NCBI RefSeq assembly: GCF_001280845.1 | Contig: NZ_LGHP01000001.1 | Location: 5,592 to 69,591, forward strand | From: Bacillus sp. FJAT-28004 | Lineage (GTDB): Bacteria; Bacillota; Bacilli; Paenibacillales; Paenibacillaceae | Direction: 5' to 3' | DNA length: 64,000 nucleotides | Part shown: positions 25,532-34,756 of the stretch, piece by piece | Layout of the letters: each line of letters begins with the position of its first letter | How positions within the stretch are numbered: position 1 is the stretch's first letter | Made by a program: the position numbers and the translations under genes | The notes under the pieces: generated by a model | Database searches by the model: none | What the model was told of the DNA's origin: nothing | Seen by the model: the letters and a program-made list of their open reading frames with translations, nothing else

Positions 25532-26731
25532 TTGTCATCAAGTGTTTTAGCTTCAGCTTCGCCTTCTTTCCGTGTTCGTTTAACCACATTGCTTTTAGTT
25601 GTCGTAGTAGCGGGTATGAGTCAAGGTCTACTGCTGCCACTGCTTTCGATTATGCTGGAGGATTCAGGCGTCTCGTCAGATATGAACGGGATTAATTCAG
25701 CTGCGATGTATATCGGAATTTTTTGCACGATGTTTTTCGTTGAGAAGCCGGTCATGCGTTTTGGGTACAAAAAAGTCATATTAGTTGGTATTACATTAGT
25801 TACACTCGCTAACCTGCTATTTCCATTCACGGAGTCATTGGCTATATGGTTCGTCTTGCGTTTGCTAGTGGGTGTTGGGGACAGCTCGCTCCATTATGCA
25901 ACTCAGCTATGGATTGTAAGCTCAAGTCCAGCGGATCGACGGGGGAAATTTATTTCCTTGTACGGCATGGCATATGGACTGGGCTTCAGCTTAGGGCCAC
26001 TTGGCATTAATCTTCTTCCACTTGGAAGGGCGGTTCCGTTCTTAGTGTCCAGTGTGTTCTTTGTCACTGTACTGATGCTCGTGCTGCGTATGAAGAACGA
26101 AATGCCGGAGCGGGTTGCACGGGGCAGCGCGTCTGAGAATCGGTTCGTGAAAACCTATCGCCTCGCGTGGTTCGTGCTTATACCTGGCTTCTTATATGGA
26201 CTGATGGAAGCTTCTATGAATAGTAACTTCCCATTATATGGTTTGCGCATCAATCTGAGTCAGCATTGGATATCTCTTCTGCTTATGGCATTTGGGGTAG
26301 GGGCTCTAATTCTTCAACTGCCGCTTGGCATTTGGAGTGACCGGATTGGCAGGAAACCGGTGTTGATTGGATGCGGAGTAGTAGGCGCTCTGGCATTCTT
26401 CGCAATACCTGTTGCTGGAGACAATATCGCGCTGCTCTTTGTATTATTTGCTATTGCTGGCGGAGTCGTCGGATCATTTTACTCATTGGGCCTTGCATAT
26501 GCAGCGGATATTTTACCAAGGGCTATACTGCCTGCGGCGAATGTTATCGCTTCGATTCACTTCAGCATTGGAAGTATCATGGGTCCGACGCTTGGCGGTT
26601 ATGGTATTCGTTATGTATCTGTACACAGCATTTTTCTATTCTTAGGTGCGGCCTTCCTCGTTTTCGCGCTGCTTGGTTTTGGGTTTCGTCCTAAAATAGT
26701 AGAGGTCCAAAAAGTAGAGATATCTAGTTGA
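25532..26731 (+). CDS. Major facilitator superfamily transporter
   Basis: 399 residues from TTG 25532 with AAAGGGA about 10 nt upstream; the open frame reaches back into the previous gene, but no site supports that. Twelve membrane segments are recognisable, and the cytoplasmic loop between segments 8 and 9 carries GIWSDRIGRKPVLIG, the MFS signature. A drug or metabolite efflux pump is likely. Substrate unknown. Confidence 0.87.
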   Translation: MSSSVLASASPSFRVRLTTLLLVVVVAGMSQGLLLPLLSIMLEDSGVSSDMNGINSAAMYIGIFCTMFFVEKPVMRFGYKKVILVGITLVTLANLLFPFTESLAIWFVLRLLVGVGDSSLHYATQLWIVSSSPADRRGKFISLYGMAYGLGFSLGPLGINLLPLGRAVPFLVSSVFFVTVLMLVLRMKNEMPERVARGSASENRFVKTYRLAWFVLIPGFLYGLMEASMNSNFPLYGLRINLSQHWISLLLMAFGVGALILQLPLGIWSDRIGRKPVLIGCGVVGALAFFAIPVAGDNIALLFVLFAIAGGVVGSFYSLGLAYAADILPRAILPAANVIASIHFSIGSIMGPTLGGYGIRYVSVHSIFLFLGAAFLVFALLGFGFRPKIVEVQKVEISS

Positions 26732-26830
26732 GAAGCTGCTCCTTTTTCTCATTAGAGAAAAAAGGGAAATTTAGACAAATAAGCGAATAAAAGTAATGAT
26801 TACGATGCTATCAAAGGAGTAGAAGCGAAA

Positions 26831-27232
26831 ATGTCTAATAAACTTAGCTCTCTGACCGTGTTAATGGTATCCCATTTAGCAAAGTCTCAAAACTTCTATC
26901 GCGATGCGCTTGGGTTTACCGTCACGGATTGGTGGGCAGAGCGGGGCGGCTTGCAGGGCGTTGCACTCAAGTTGTTCCAAGCAGCCGATCCTTCTGACGT
27001 AAGGCCAAATCAGCGTCCTGCTGGCGGCGGTTATGCCGTCGATGTGCAGGTTTACACTGAAACATGGGCACAATTAGATGCCTTGTATGATGAGTTCCGC
27101 AGTAAGAATGTTATTATTTCCGTGGAGCCAACCATCTATGCAGATGGGGGTCCTTGGAAGGAATTTGTAATTGAGGACCCTGATGGCTACCATTTTGCGT
27201 TTGGCGGAACGGATGGCATTGAGGGTAACTAG
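26831..27232 (+). CDS. VOC-family (glyoxalase/bleomycin-resistance) protein
   Basis: 133 residues with two beta-alpha-beta-beta-beta modules: the first opens with LTVLMVSHLAKSQNFYRDALGF, the second ends with FVIEDPDGYHFAF, which supplies the C-terminal metal-ligand type Glu. Could be a dioxygenase, isomerase or resistance protein. AAGGAG lies before ATG 26831. Shares a terminator with the convergent ilvE. Confidence 0.85.
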   Translation: MSNKLSSLTVLMVSHLAKSQNFYRDALGFTVTDWWAERGGLQGVALKLFQAADPSDVRPNQRPAGGGYAVDVQVYTETWAQLDALYDEFRSKNVIISVEPTIYADGGPWKEFVIEDPDGYHFAFGGTDGIEGN

Positions 27233-27252
27233 AAATTTAGCTCAACGTATAG

Positions 27253-27291
27253 AAAAAAGGCTGCCGATAATTCCTTCGGCAGCCTTTTTTA
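27253..27291. terminator. Bidirectional terminator between VOC gene and ilvE
   Basis: AAAAAAGGCTGCCGA pairs with TCGGCAGCCTTTTTT, giving T runs on both strands for the convergent genes. Confidence 0.85.
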
Positions 27292-27298
27292 AAATATG

Positions 27299-28390
27299 CT
27301 AGACGCTCACAGGACTAGCTTCTACCATCCAACCAAATGGATCTTCAATCTTGCCCATTTGAATGCCAGTTAGCGTATCATATAGCTTCTTGGAGATCTC
27401 GCCTGTTTGGCCTTCATTGATGACGAGTACATCGTCCTGCCAGTTCAACTCACCAATTGGAGAGATGACAGCTGCTGTACCTGTACCGAAAGCTTCCTCA
27501 AGCGCGCCACTGCGGCCAGCTTCGTAAAGCTCCTCAATTGTAATCGGACGTTCAACAACTTCAATGTTCCAATGACGGAGCATGTGAATGATGGAATTGC
27601 GAGTCACTCCATCAAGAATACTGCCGTTTAAAGCAGGTGTATGAACAACGCCGTTGATTTTGAAGAAGACGTTCATGCTGCCAACTTCTTCAATATATTT
27701 GCGATGTACGCCATCAAGCCATAACACTTGAGAATAACCTTTATCTTTAGCAAGTTCCTGCGCTTTCAGACCAGCAGCATAGTTGCCGGCAGTCTTCGCT
27801 TCGCCCACGCCGCCCTTCACGGAGCGAACATATTCGGATTCAACGAAGATTTTAACCGGGTTCACGCCTTCTGTGTAGTAAGCGCCTACTGGCGACATGA
27901 TGATGATGAATTTATACTCTGTAGATGGTGCTACACCAAGCTGCGGCTGAGTCGCAATGACGAAGGGACGAATATACAGCGACGTGCTAGGTGCTGTTGG
28001 AATCCAATCCTTATCAACCGAAATAAGCTGCTTCAGAGCTTCAATCGTTGAATCAATATCCAGCTCAGGTACGCTAAGACGCTCGTTAGAGCGATTCATT
28101 CTTTGTATGTTTTTTTGAGGTCTAAACAGCAATACGCGACCATCATCGGTTTTATACGCTTTCAAGCCTTCAAAGATCGTTTGTCCATAATGAAAAACTT
28201 TAGCTGCAGGGTCTAATACGATCGGTTGGTAAGGCAGAATACGCGGCTTGTGCCAGCCGTTGTCCGTCGAATAATCCATAATAAACATATGGTCCGTAAA
28301 ATGATTGCCGAATCCAAGCTGGTCGACTTCTGGTTGTTGTTTCTTGTTTTTGGTTAACTCGATTTCCAATGATTGTAGCAAATGGGCCAT
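27299..28390 (-). CDS. ilvE: Branched-chain amino acid aminotransferase
   Basis: 363 residues, class IV PLP aminotransferase of the longer (BcaT/IlvE type II) form. Motifs: FHYGQTIFEGLKAY near residue 66, VKGGVGEAKTAGNYA where the internal Lys aldimine is expected, and EEAFGTGTAAVISPIG near the C-terminus, which binds the PLP phosphate. It interconverts Leu, Ile and Val with their 2-oxo acids using glutamate. Divergent from a LysR-type regulator about 110 bp away, which may control it. Confidence 0.93.
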   Translation of the reverse strand: MAHLLQSLEIELTKNKKQQPEVDQLGFGNHFTDHMFIMDYSTDNGWHKPRILPYQPIVLDPAAKVFHYGQTIFEGLKAYKTDDGRVLLFRPQKNIQRMNRSNERLSVPELDIDSTIEALKQLISVDKDWIPTAPSTSLYIRPFVIATQPQLGVAPSTEYKFIIIMSPVGAYYTEGVNPVKIFVESEYVRSVKGGVGEAKTAGNYAAGLKAQELAKDKGYSQVLWLDGVHRKYIEEVGSMNVFFKINGVVHTPALNGSILDGVTRNSIIHMLRHWNIEVVERPITIEELYEAGRSGALEEAFGTGTAAVISPIGELNWQDDVLVINEGQTGEISKKLYDTLTGIQMGKIEDPFGWMVEASPVSV

Positions 28391-28465
28391 CTCCCTTAAT
28401 TATGATCGTTAATTGAATGCTATCACTTCATGCGATATATTTAAAATATCTATTTTATTGAATGT

Positions 28466-28484
28466 CCATACCTTTAAAGTATGG
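28466..28484. promoter_or_regulatory. LysR-type operator candidate in the ilvE-lysR intergenic region
   Basis: CCATACCTTTAAAGTATGG is a 19-bp near-perfect palindrome containing ATAC-N7-GTAT, the T-N11-A form typical of LysR-type regulator boxes. It lies about 19 bp before the LysR start and about 76 bp before ilvE. Confidence 0.6.
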
Positions 28485-28502
28485 AAGAACGGAGCGAACG
28501 AA

Positions 28503-29399
28503 TTGGACATGCGGCAGCTTAAATACTTCTTAACTATAGCACAAGAGGGACAGGTTACGCGCGCTGCAAAGCTGCTTAATATGGAACAGCCGCCTCTTAG
28601 CAGACAATTAAAGCAAATGGAGGAGGAGCTTGGCGTCAAGTTGTTTGAGCGAAACGGCAAAGGACTAATACTAACCGATTCAGGTGAACTGCTCAAGCAG
28701 AAGGCGGAATCGCTGCTCCTGCAATTCGATGAATCCCTCAGAGAAGTAAAGGGGATGGAGGAAGGGGTTCGCGGCGTCCTGTCGATCGGGTCTGTTGTAT
28801 CCTGCATTTCCTTATTGCCCCAAAATATCGAGTTATTCAGAGACAAATACCCTCAAGTTACATTTAAAATTTCGGAGGGTGATCACTTCTACCTTGGTGA
28901 ACAGCTGGAGAAACGCGCGATTGATTTAGTTATCGCTAGGCTCCCGTTTGAGGCGCAGAAACATCCGCAGCAATACTCCATTATGCCGCTTCCATCAGAT
29001 CCGTTTGTAGCCGTCATTCCAAGCTCGTGGCCCGAATATGAAGGAAAAGAATCGCTTTGCATGAAGGAACTTGCCCAATTTCCGTTCCTTACTTTGAAGA
29101 CGGACCGAACGACGCGCATGCATGAGCAGGTCGTGAACGAGTGCAAACGTCATGGTTTCGTACCTAATATTATATGCGAATGCTCAAGCGTCGCGATTAT
29201 TATGTCTCTGATAGCTTGCGGGATCGGAGCGACCGTTTTTCCGAAGTCGGTTATGTCTTCTTTTCCAAGCACCGTCGTCAAAATGCTCGACATTGAGGAT
29301 GCGGACTTTCAGTCCGATGTCGGCATTCTCTGGCTGAAAGATCATTATTTGTCTAAGCGCGCACAACAGTTTATTGAAAGCTTTCGTACAGAAATTTAA
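28503..29399 (+). CDS. LysR-family transcriptional regulator
   Basis: 298 residues from TTG 28503 (GGAG about 10 nt upstream; ATG 28509 is the alternative). The N-terminal winged helix starts MRQLKYFLTIAQEGQVTRAA and contains PPLSRQLKQMEEELGV. The effector domain (about 90-295) has two periplasmic-binding-like lobes. Resembles regulators of the CynR/CcpC group. Divergent from ilvE; the palindrome at 28466-28484 suggests control of itself and perhaps ilvE. Confidence 0.92.
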   Translation: MDMRQLKYFLTIAQEGQVTRAAKLLNMEQPPLSRQLKQMEEELGVKLFERNGKGLILTDSGELLKQKAESLLLQFDESLREVKGMEEGVRGVLSIGSVVSCISLLPQNIELFRDKYPQVTFKISEGDHFYLGEQLEKRAIDLVIARLPFEAQKHPQQYSIMPLPSDPFVAVIPSSWPEYEGKESLCMKELAQFPFLTLKTDRTTRMHEQVVNECKRHGFVPNIICECSSVAIIMSLIACGIGATVFPKSVMSSFPSTVVKMLDIEDADFQSDVGILWLKDHYLSKRAQQFIESFRTEI

Positions 29400-29414
29400 G
29401 AAGGGGGTAAACAC

Positions 29415-30776
29415 TTGAATCATCATATAAGATTAGCGGAAGCCAAGCTTCGTATGTATGAGCAGGAGCATGTTCTGAAGATACTTGCGAGATTGCCGGA
29501 TCAGGAGAAAAATATACTGGCGGCGCAAATTATGGAAGTCGATTTCGTGCGGCTGAACAAGGCTTTAGCAGAGCATAACCAACCGAAAGAGGTGATCAAC
29601 GATACGATAGATACGATATCAGCGATCCCCTTTGAAGACTGGGAAGATTTCGAGCAGGGAGCAAAAGCAGCTTATACCGAACGGGGCTGGGAGCTGCTGC
29701 GTGCTGGGAAAGTTGGCGTTATCGTCGTTGCTGGGGGGCAAGGCAGCCGTTTAGGTCATGAAGGACCTAAGGGCACGCTTGATATTGGACTTCCATCCCA
29801 AAAGTCTTTATTTCAGCTTCAAGCAGAAAGGCTGCTTTATTTATCCAGGAAAGCCGGCAAGTCTATTCCTTGGTATATCATGACTAGTCCAGACAACCAT
29901 GAAGAAACGACGGCTTTTTTTCATTCTTTGGATTACTTTGGTTATCCGGCGGAGGATTTTTTTTTCTTCCAGCAAAATACGATGCCTGCGCTGGGTCATG
30001 ACGGCAAGCTGCTTTTAACGGAGGATGGAACCCTCATGCTGGCTCCGAGCGGCAATGGAGAATGTTTTGCCTCATTAAAACGATCAGGAGCTATCGCCGA
30101 TATGAAGCGAAGAGGTTTAGAATGGTTGTTTTATTACAATGTAGACAATGCGCTCATAAAGGTCGCGGACCCTGCATTTATTGGCGTGGCTGCCGCGCGC
30201 AATCACATGGTTGCAACGAAGGTCATTGAGAAAACGGATGTTGACGAGAAGATCGGCATTTTATGTTTGAAAAACGAGCGCCCGGCTGTTTTGGAGTATA
30301 ACGAAATTCCGGCTGCTATCAAGGATAAAAGGACAAAGGACGGAAAATTGTTTTATAACTTGGGGCATATTTCTATCCATGTATTTAAGTTCGATTTCAT
30401 AGAAGACCATGCTGATGCGGACATCCCTTTTCATGCTGCCTCAAAAAAGATGAAATACATGGACGCTGAGGGAAACATGATTTCGCCAACGGAGCCTAAC
30501 GCCTATAAGCTTGAACGTTTTATTTTTGATTTTTTCCCACTTGCTGATCAATTGACTATCCTGCGGGGAACACGTGAAGAGGAGTTCGCCCCTGTCAAAA
30601 ATAAAACGGGTGAAGACAGCCCGCATAGTGCGCGCAAGCTCGTTCTATCGCTTCATCGAAATTGGCTGCGAGCTGCGGGTGTGCCTGAGGAACAGCTGCA
30701 TGGGCGTGATATTGAAATTTCACCGTTGATTTCGTATGACGGCGAAGGGCTGAAAGACTGGAATTCTAAATTCTAA
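29415..30776 (+). CDS. UDPGP-family uridylyltransferase (eukaryotic UAP1/UGP-like)
   Basis: 453 residues from TTG 29415, with AAGAAGGGGG upstream. The nucleotide-binding loop GGQGSRLGHEGPKGTLDIGL is near residue 113, followed by GNGECFASLKRSG and YYNVDNALIKVADPAFIG typical of the UDPGP (LDG) family, rather than the RmlA/GalU family usual in bacteria. It couples UTP with a sugar 1-phosphate (glucose or N-acetylglucosamine) to give a UDP-sugar. Which sugar cannot be settled from reading; the Gly-rich loop suits UDP-GlcNAc or UDP-Glc. Transcribed directly after the LysR gene. Confidence 0.88.
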   Translation: MNHHIRLAEAKLRMYEQEHVLKILARLPDQEKNILAAQIMEVDFVRLNKALAEHNQPKEVINDTIDTISAIPFEDWEDFEQGAKAAYTERGWELLRAGKVGVIVVAGGQGSRLGHEGPKGTLDIGLPSQKSLFQLQAERLLYLSRKAGKSIPWYIMTSPDNHEETTAFFHSLDYFGYPAEDFFFFQQNTMPALGHDGKLLLTEDGTLMLAPSGNGECFASLKRSGAIADMKRRGLEWLFYYNVDNALIKVADPAFIGVAAARNHMVATKVIEKTDVDEKIGILCLKNERPAVLEYNEIPAAIKDKRTKDGKLFYNLGHISIHVFKFDFIEDHADADIPFHAASKKMKYMDAEGNMISPTEPNAYKLERFIFDFFPLADQLTILRGTREEEFAPVKNKTGEDSPHSARKLVLSLHRNWLRAAGVPEEQLHGRDIEISPLISYDGEGLKDWNSKF

Positions 30777-30916
30777 CGGATACCAAATCCGCTATTGTTG
30801 CAGCAACAAGGAAAATGTTTACATGACGAACGTATGTACGGTATTATTGGGGTAGCTAATTATTCATTTTTTAATAGCTAATGGGAAAAGACTTCTTTCT
30901 AGAGGGAGATGATCTG

Positions 30917-32248
30917 ATGAATGCAGAAAACGTAAAGTCAACAGAGCAATTGCAACAAAAGTTAAATGACCATTGCAATTCTCTGGCTCAACTAGGTTAT
31001 CTTAATGGTTGTGTATTGGTTGCTTCCGAAGGACGAATCATCCTAAGCAAGGGCTACGGAATGGCAAGCTTTGAGCATGATGTTCCGAATACCCCGCAGA
31101 CGATATTCCGTATCGGTTCGATTACGAAACAATTTACGGCGGCAGCTATCGTTATCATGCATGAACTGAAGCTTTTGAATGTAGAAGATCCGATCTCCAT
31201 GTACCTCCCCAGCTATCCAAATGGCGACAAAATCACGATACATCACTTATTAACGCATACATCAGGTATTCCAAACTATACAAGCTTAGAGGATTTTGTG
31301 CCGAAGATGAGACTTGTTTCTTCAACAGAGGACATCATTGCCAGATTTGCAGACAAGCCCTTGCTGTTTGAACCGGGTGAGAAGTTTGATTACAGCAATT
31401 CAGGGTATGTGCTTCTTACTGCTATTATCGAGCAAATATCCGGCCGTACCTACGAGGATTATATCCACCATGCTATATCGAAGCCGCTCGGGATGATAAA
31501 TACCGGCTATGATAACGCTAAGAAAATATTGAAGAACCGTGCATCGGGCTACGAGGTTTGGGGTGATGTAGTGAATGCAGAATTTTTGGAAATGACCATT
31601 CCATCCGGCGCTGGAGGAATGTATTCGACCATTGAAGATCTTTATATTTGGGGTCTATCACTGCATTCACAGCGGCAAATTAGCGAGAAAGCTTATGGGA
31701 GCATGACGACTCCATTCAAAGATACATATGGCTACGGTTTATTTATATATGAAGAAGATATTATGGGCAGCCTCAGGAAAGTAATAGGCCATGGCGGAGG
31801 TATCAATGGTTTCTTAACCGAAATGAGGCATTATAAGAACGAAGATTTAACGATAATTGTCTTATCTAATCTAGTAACGACGCAGGTAGGGCATATTAGT
31901 CAGCAGCTGGCGCGGATTGCTTTTGGTGAGGAGATGAAGCTTCCGTTATCGCACACGCCTATACAACTGGACTTCAATCAGTATACGGATCTCGTTGGCA
32001 GCTATGAGGTGGAAGGGGAGCCTGGCTCTTCATTCATCATTACACAAGAGCAAGAGAAGTTTTATCTCACTCAAAATAAGTGGTTTAAATTTGAGTTATG
32101 CCCTTATTCCGCTCAAGTGGGAGAACTGCTGTTTTTCTTGAATGGAATGGAAGGAAAGATCACCTATTCGGAAACTGGTTCTCGAGCAGAGCTAACTGCA
32201 GAGCTCTTTGGAGGCGTCAAAAAAGCGGTAAAGAGCGTTAACCTATGA
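30917..32248 (+). CDS. Serine hydrolase of the beta-lactamase (class C/PBP) family
   Basis: 443 residues from ATG 30917, with AGAGGGAGA 9 nt upstream; the earlier ATG (30881) lacks a site. The three active-site motifs are present: S-x-x-K (IGSITKQFTA), Y-x-N (DYSNSGY) and H-x-G (IGHGGGINGF). A C-terminal lipocalin-like domain (about 345-440) follows. No signal peptide is evident, so the protein may be cytoplasmic, as for several esterase or peptidase members. The natural substrate is unknown; antibiotic resistance should not be assumed. It overlaps the next gene by 4 bp. Confidence 0.88.
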   Translation: MNAENVKSTEQLQQKLNDHCNSLAQLGYLNGCVLVASEGRIILSKGYGMASFEHDVPNTPQTIFRIGSITKQFTAAAIVIMHELKLLNVEDPISMYLPSYPNGDKITIHHLLTHTSGIPNYTSLEDFVPKMRLVSSTEDIIARFADKPLLFEPGEKFDYSNSGYVLLTAIIEQISGRTYEDYIHHAISKPLGMINTGYDNAKKILKNRASGYEVWGDVVNAEFLEMTIPSGAGGMYSTIEDLYIWGLSLHSQRQISEKAYGSMTTPFKDTYGYGLFIYEEDIMGSLRKVIGHGGGINGFLTEMRHYKNEDLTIIVLSNLVTTQVGHISQQLARIAFGEEMKLPLSHTPIQLDFNQYTDLVGSYEVEGEPGSSFIITQEQEKFYLTQNKWFKFELCPYSAQVGELLFFLNGMEGKITYSETGSRAELTAELFGGVKKAVKSVNL

Positions 32249-32916
32249 TTCAAGCTGTAATGTTTGATTTAGATGGTACGCTGCTAGATCGTGACCGCTC
32301 CTTATTGCAGTTCGTGGACGAGCAATTCGAGCGATTGATTAAACCGAACAACGAGGTGGATAAAGACAGTTATATTAGCCGATTCGTTGCATTAGATAGC
32401 CGTGGTTATGTCTGGAAGGACATCGTATATCAGGAGCTCATACGAGAGTTTGAGCTTAGACTGGATTGGAATATGCTGCTTGACGATTATAAGAAAGGTT
32501 TCTCAAATCATGCTGTTTCATTTCCTAATATGATTGAACTGTTGGTTAGCCTTAAGGACAAAGGCTACAAGCTTGCCATGATTACGAACGGATTCGGTGA
32601 CTTTCAAGCCAGCAATATTCATGCACTGAAAATAGCTCGCTATTTTGATGAAATTCTCATTTCGGAGCGGGAGGGCTTGCGCAAGCCTGATCCGGCTATA
32701 TTCTTGAGAGCAACGGAGAAACTGAATGTAGAGCCTGCGGCATGCGTTTATGTTGGCGACCATCCGGTTAATGATATCACCGCGAGCAAAGCGACAGGCA
32801 TGAGGGGAATATGGAAGGAAGACACTTATTATACAGAGTCTTTTGAGTATGACGCGAAAGTGAAAGACTTAATAGAAATTGGACATATACTTGAACAATG
32901 GAAATCACGGGGGTAA
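32245..32916 (+). CDS. HAD-superfamily hydrolase
   Basis: 223 residues with motif I DLDGTLLDRD (nucleophile Asp near residue 8), motif II in AMITNG, motif III Lys in LRKPDPAIF and motif IV VYVGDHPVND. An alpha-helical subfamily-I cap lies at about 16-90. It dephosphorylates a small phosphorylated metabolite. Start overlaps the stop of the serine hydrolase (ATGA), so both are co-translated. Confidence 0.9.
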   Translation: MIQAVMFDLDGTLLDRDRSLLQFVDEQFERLIKPNNEVDKDSYISRFVALDSRGYVWKDIVYQELIREFELRLDWNMLLDDYKKGFSNHAVSFPNMIELLVSLKDKGYKLAMITNGFGDFQASNIHALKIARYFDEILISEREGLRKPDPAIFLRATEKLNVEPAACVYVGDHPVNDITASKATGMRGIWKEDTYYTESFEYDAKVKDLIEIGHILEQWKSRG

Positions 32917-33060
32917 AGAAAGATGGAAAAATAAGTTGTAAATTGGTGAAGACGCATATACAATAATAGGAATGACTGGAAGGGGTGGGAGTATGAAGGC
33001 GAATATGGAGGAGCTTTGCGAAAGACCTCGATTTTCAATTTTATATTTCCATTCTTATAA

Positions 33061-33098
33061 AAAACACTAAAGTGCTTGTTGCTTTAGTGTTTTTTTTT
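33061..33098 (+). terminator. Intrinsic terminator before pyrE
   Basis: AACACTAAAG and CTTTAGTGTT arms followed by eight or more T. Confidence 0.85.
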
Positions 33099-33129
33099 AT
33101 ACTTAAAAACGTGAAGGAGTGTTTTACAA

Positions 33130-33660
33130 ATGAGGAAAGAACAATTGGCGAAAGCAATCTTTGAAGCAGCATATTTAGAGGGAACCTTTATGCTTCGTTC
33201 AGGTCAAACATCAGATCACTATTTTGATAAATACTTGTTTGAGTCAAATCCCAAGCTCCTCGCGGAAATTGCAGAGAAACTGGCTCCATTAGTGCCTAAG
33301 GATACGGAAGTATTGGCTGGGCTCGAAATGGGCGGTATTCCGATTGCAACAGCCCTTTCACTGAAAACAGGCATACCTGCCGCATTTGTTAGAAAAGAAG
33401 CAAAGAAATACGGCACCTGCAAGCTCGCTGAAGGAGTGGATATAGCAGGGAAAAAGGTTTGTGTCATTGAAGATGTGGTTACAACAGGAGGACAAATTCT
33501 AATAAGCACGGGTGATCTGAAGAAATATGGGGCAGAAATCAAGGCCGTCATGTCGGTTATTGAAAGAGAGCCGCAAGGCAGAATGAATCTTGAAGAAGCG
33601 GGATTAACCTACATTTCTTTATTTCATATCGATGAGCTTCTGCAAGCTTCAACCAAGTAA
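33130..33660 (+). CDS. pyrE: Orotate phosphoribosyltransferase
   Basis: 176 residues. The PRPP-binding loop VCVIEDVVTTGGQI is at about residues 115-128 and the flexible loop KEAKKYGTCKLAEG at about 92-105. It makes OMP from orotate and PRPP in pyrimidine synthesis. GGAG precedes ATG 33130. It stands alone here, away from a pyr operon, so it could be a second copy or the only one; the window cannot tell. No PyrR leader structure was seen. Confidence 0.9.
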   Translation: MRKEQLAKAIFEAAYLEGTFMLRSGQTSDHYFDKYLFESNPKLLAEIAEKLAPLVPKDTEVLAGLEMGGIPIATALSLKTGIPAAFVRKEAKKYGTCKLAEGVDIAGKKVCVIEDVVTTGGQILISTGDLKKYGAEIKAVMSVIEREPQGRMNLEEAGLTYISLFHIDELLQASTK

Positions 33661-33737
33661 AATTGCATAATGCCTGACGAACAAGTACCATTTATAAGAG
33701 AAAATGATAGCAAGCTGCTATTAAATTGATTGGCAAA

Positions 33738-33766
33738 TTGAATTAAAATTCGGTATTATGTATTAA
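33738..33766 (+). promoter_or_regulatory. Sigma-A-type promoter of the MTHFR-like gene
   Basis: TTGAAT (33738-33743), 17-bp spacer and TATTAA (33761-33766), about 60 bp before the GTG start. Confidence 0.5.
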
Positions 33767-33826
33767 TATACAAAAAACGACAAGTATGAATTCTATTCAT
33801 TCTATATTGAGTAAGGGGCTTATGAG

Positions 33827-34579
33827 GTGAGAATTTCGTTAGAGTTGGTTCCTAGAGATGAGGCCCAGCTGAGAGCAGAGCTGCACTTAATCAAAACACA
33901 GTTTCCTGCTATAAATACCATTAATATTCCTGATTTGACGAGGTTCGAGCTTCGCAGCTGGGAGGCATCCTGCATCTCCAAATCACAATACGAGTCTTGT
34001 ATTCCCCATATAAGGGCAATGGACTTCGACTGCGTGGAACCGCTGCGATTCATCGATCGCTTGGACAAGCATCAAATTACGGAGGTGCTCGTCGTAACAG
34101 GAGATGCTCCAAAAAATAGCGGGAAGGTCGTTTATCCGACAACCTGTATAGACTTGATTGCCAAAATCAAAAAGGATCACCCCCATATCAAGGTCTATTC
34201 AGCAATTGATCCTTATCGTGGCAGCATGGATAAGGAATATGAGTATGTGCAAAGAAAGCTTGAAGCTGGAGCAGACGGTTTCTTTACGCAGCCGTTTTTT
34301 GATCTGAGCTTAATGGAGCAGTATTCGAATAGAGTGAAGGGCTCGGAAATTTTCTGGGGCGTATCGCCGGTCGTATCGGACAAATCCCAAAAATATTGGG
34401 AGACAAGAAATCATGTTGTTTTCCCTAATGATTTTCAGCCGACGCTAGATTGGAATATTGCCTTTGCCAAGCAAGCATTAGCATTTACGAAGCAGACGAA
34501 CAGCAGCATTTATTTTATGCCGATAAAAGTAGACTTACAGGCTTATTTTGAAGGGATTTTCAGTAAAGTACTCGTTTAA
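33827..34579 (+). CDS. Methylenetetrahydrofolate reductase-like protein
   Basis: 250 residues from GTG 33827. The beta-alpha barrel of MetF is recognisable: SLELVPRDEAQLRAEL at the start, ITEVLVVTGDAP, KVYSAIDPYRG, KLEAGADGFFTQPFFD and FWGVSPVV. It is some 40-50 residues shorter than Escherichia coli MetF (about 296 residues) and the flavin-site residues are only partly matched. It may reduce methylene-THF for methionine synthesis or be a divergent paralogue; no met genes are adjacent. Confidence 0.75.
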   Translation: MRISLELVPRDEAQLRAELHLIKTQFPAINTINIPDLTRFELRSWEASCISKSQYESCIPHIRAMDFDCVEPLRFIDRLDKHQITEVLVVTGDAPKNSGKVVYPTTCIDLIAKIKKDHPHIKVYSAIDPYRGSMDKEYEYVQRKLEAGADGFFTQPFFDLSLMEQYSNRVKGSEIFWGVSPVVSDKSQKYWETRNHVVFPNDFQPTLDWNIAFAKQALAFTKQTNSSIYFMPIKVDLQAYFEGIFSKVLV

Positions 34580-34605
34580 AGGAAAACTCTATTCCATAAC
34601 AAACT

Positions 34606-34652
34606 AAGGCTGTCTCCAAAGGCAACATACCTTGAGGAGCAGTCTTTTTTGT
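34606..34652 (+). terminator. Intrinsic terminator
   Basis: An imperfect stem (AAGGCTGTCTCC with GGAGCAGTCTT) ends in a T run. Confidence 0.65.
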
Positions 34653-34756
34653 GTTTTTATGAAAAAAACTTCATTGGCTGCAATTTTCGGAAAATGTTAC
34701 AATCGTTCAAGTGTCATCATTTGGAAATGTAAGGAATTAATTGTGTTTTGCAATAA

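Noticed and set aside
30917..32248. Antibiotic-resistance beta-lactamase
   Set aside because: The active-site motifs place it in the broad class C/PBP-like hydrolase family, but it lacks a signal peptide and has a lipocalin-like tail, so resistance is not supported.
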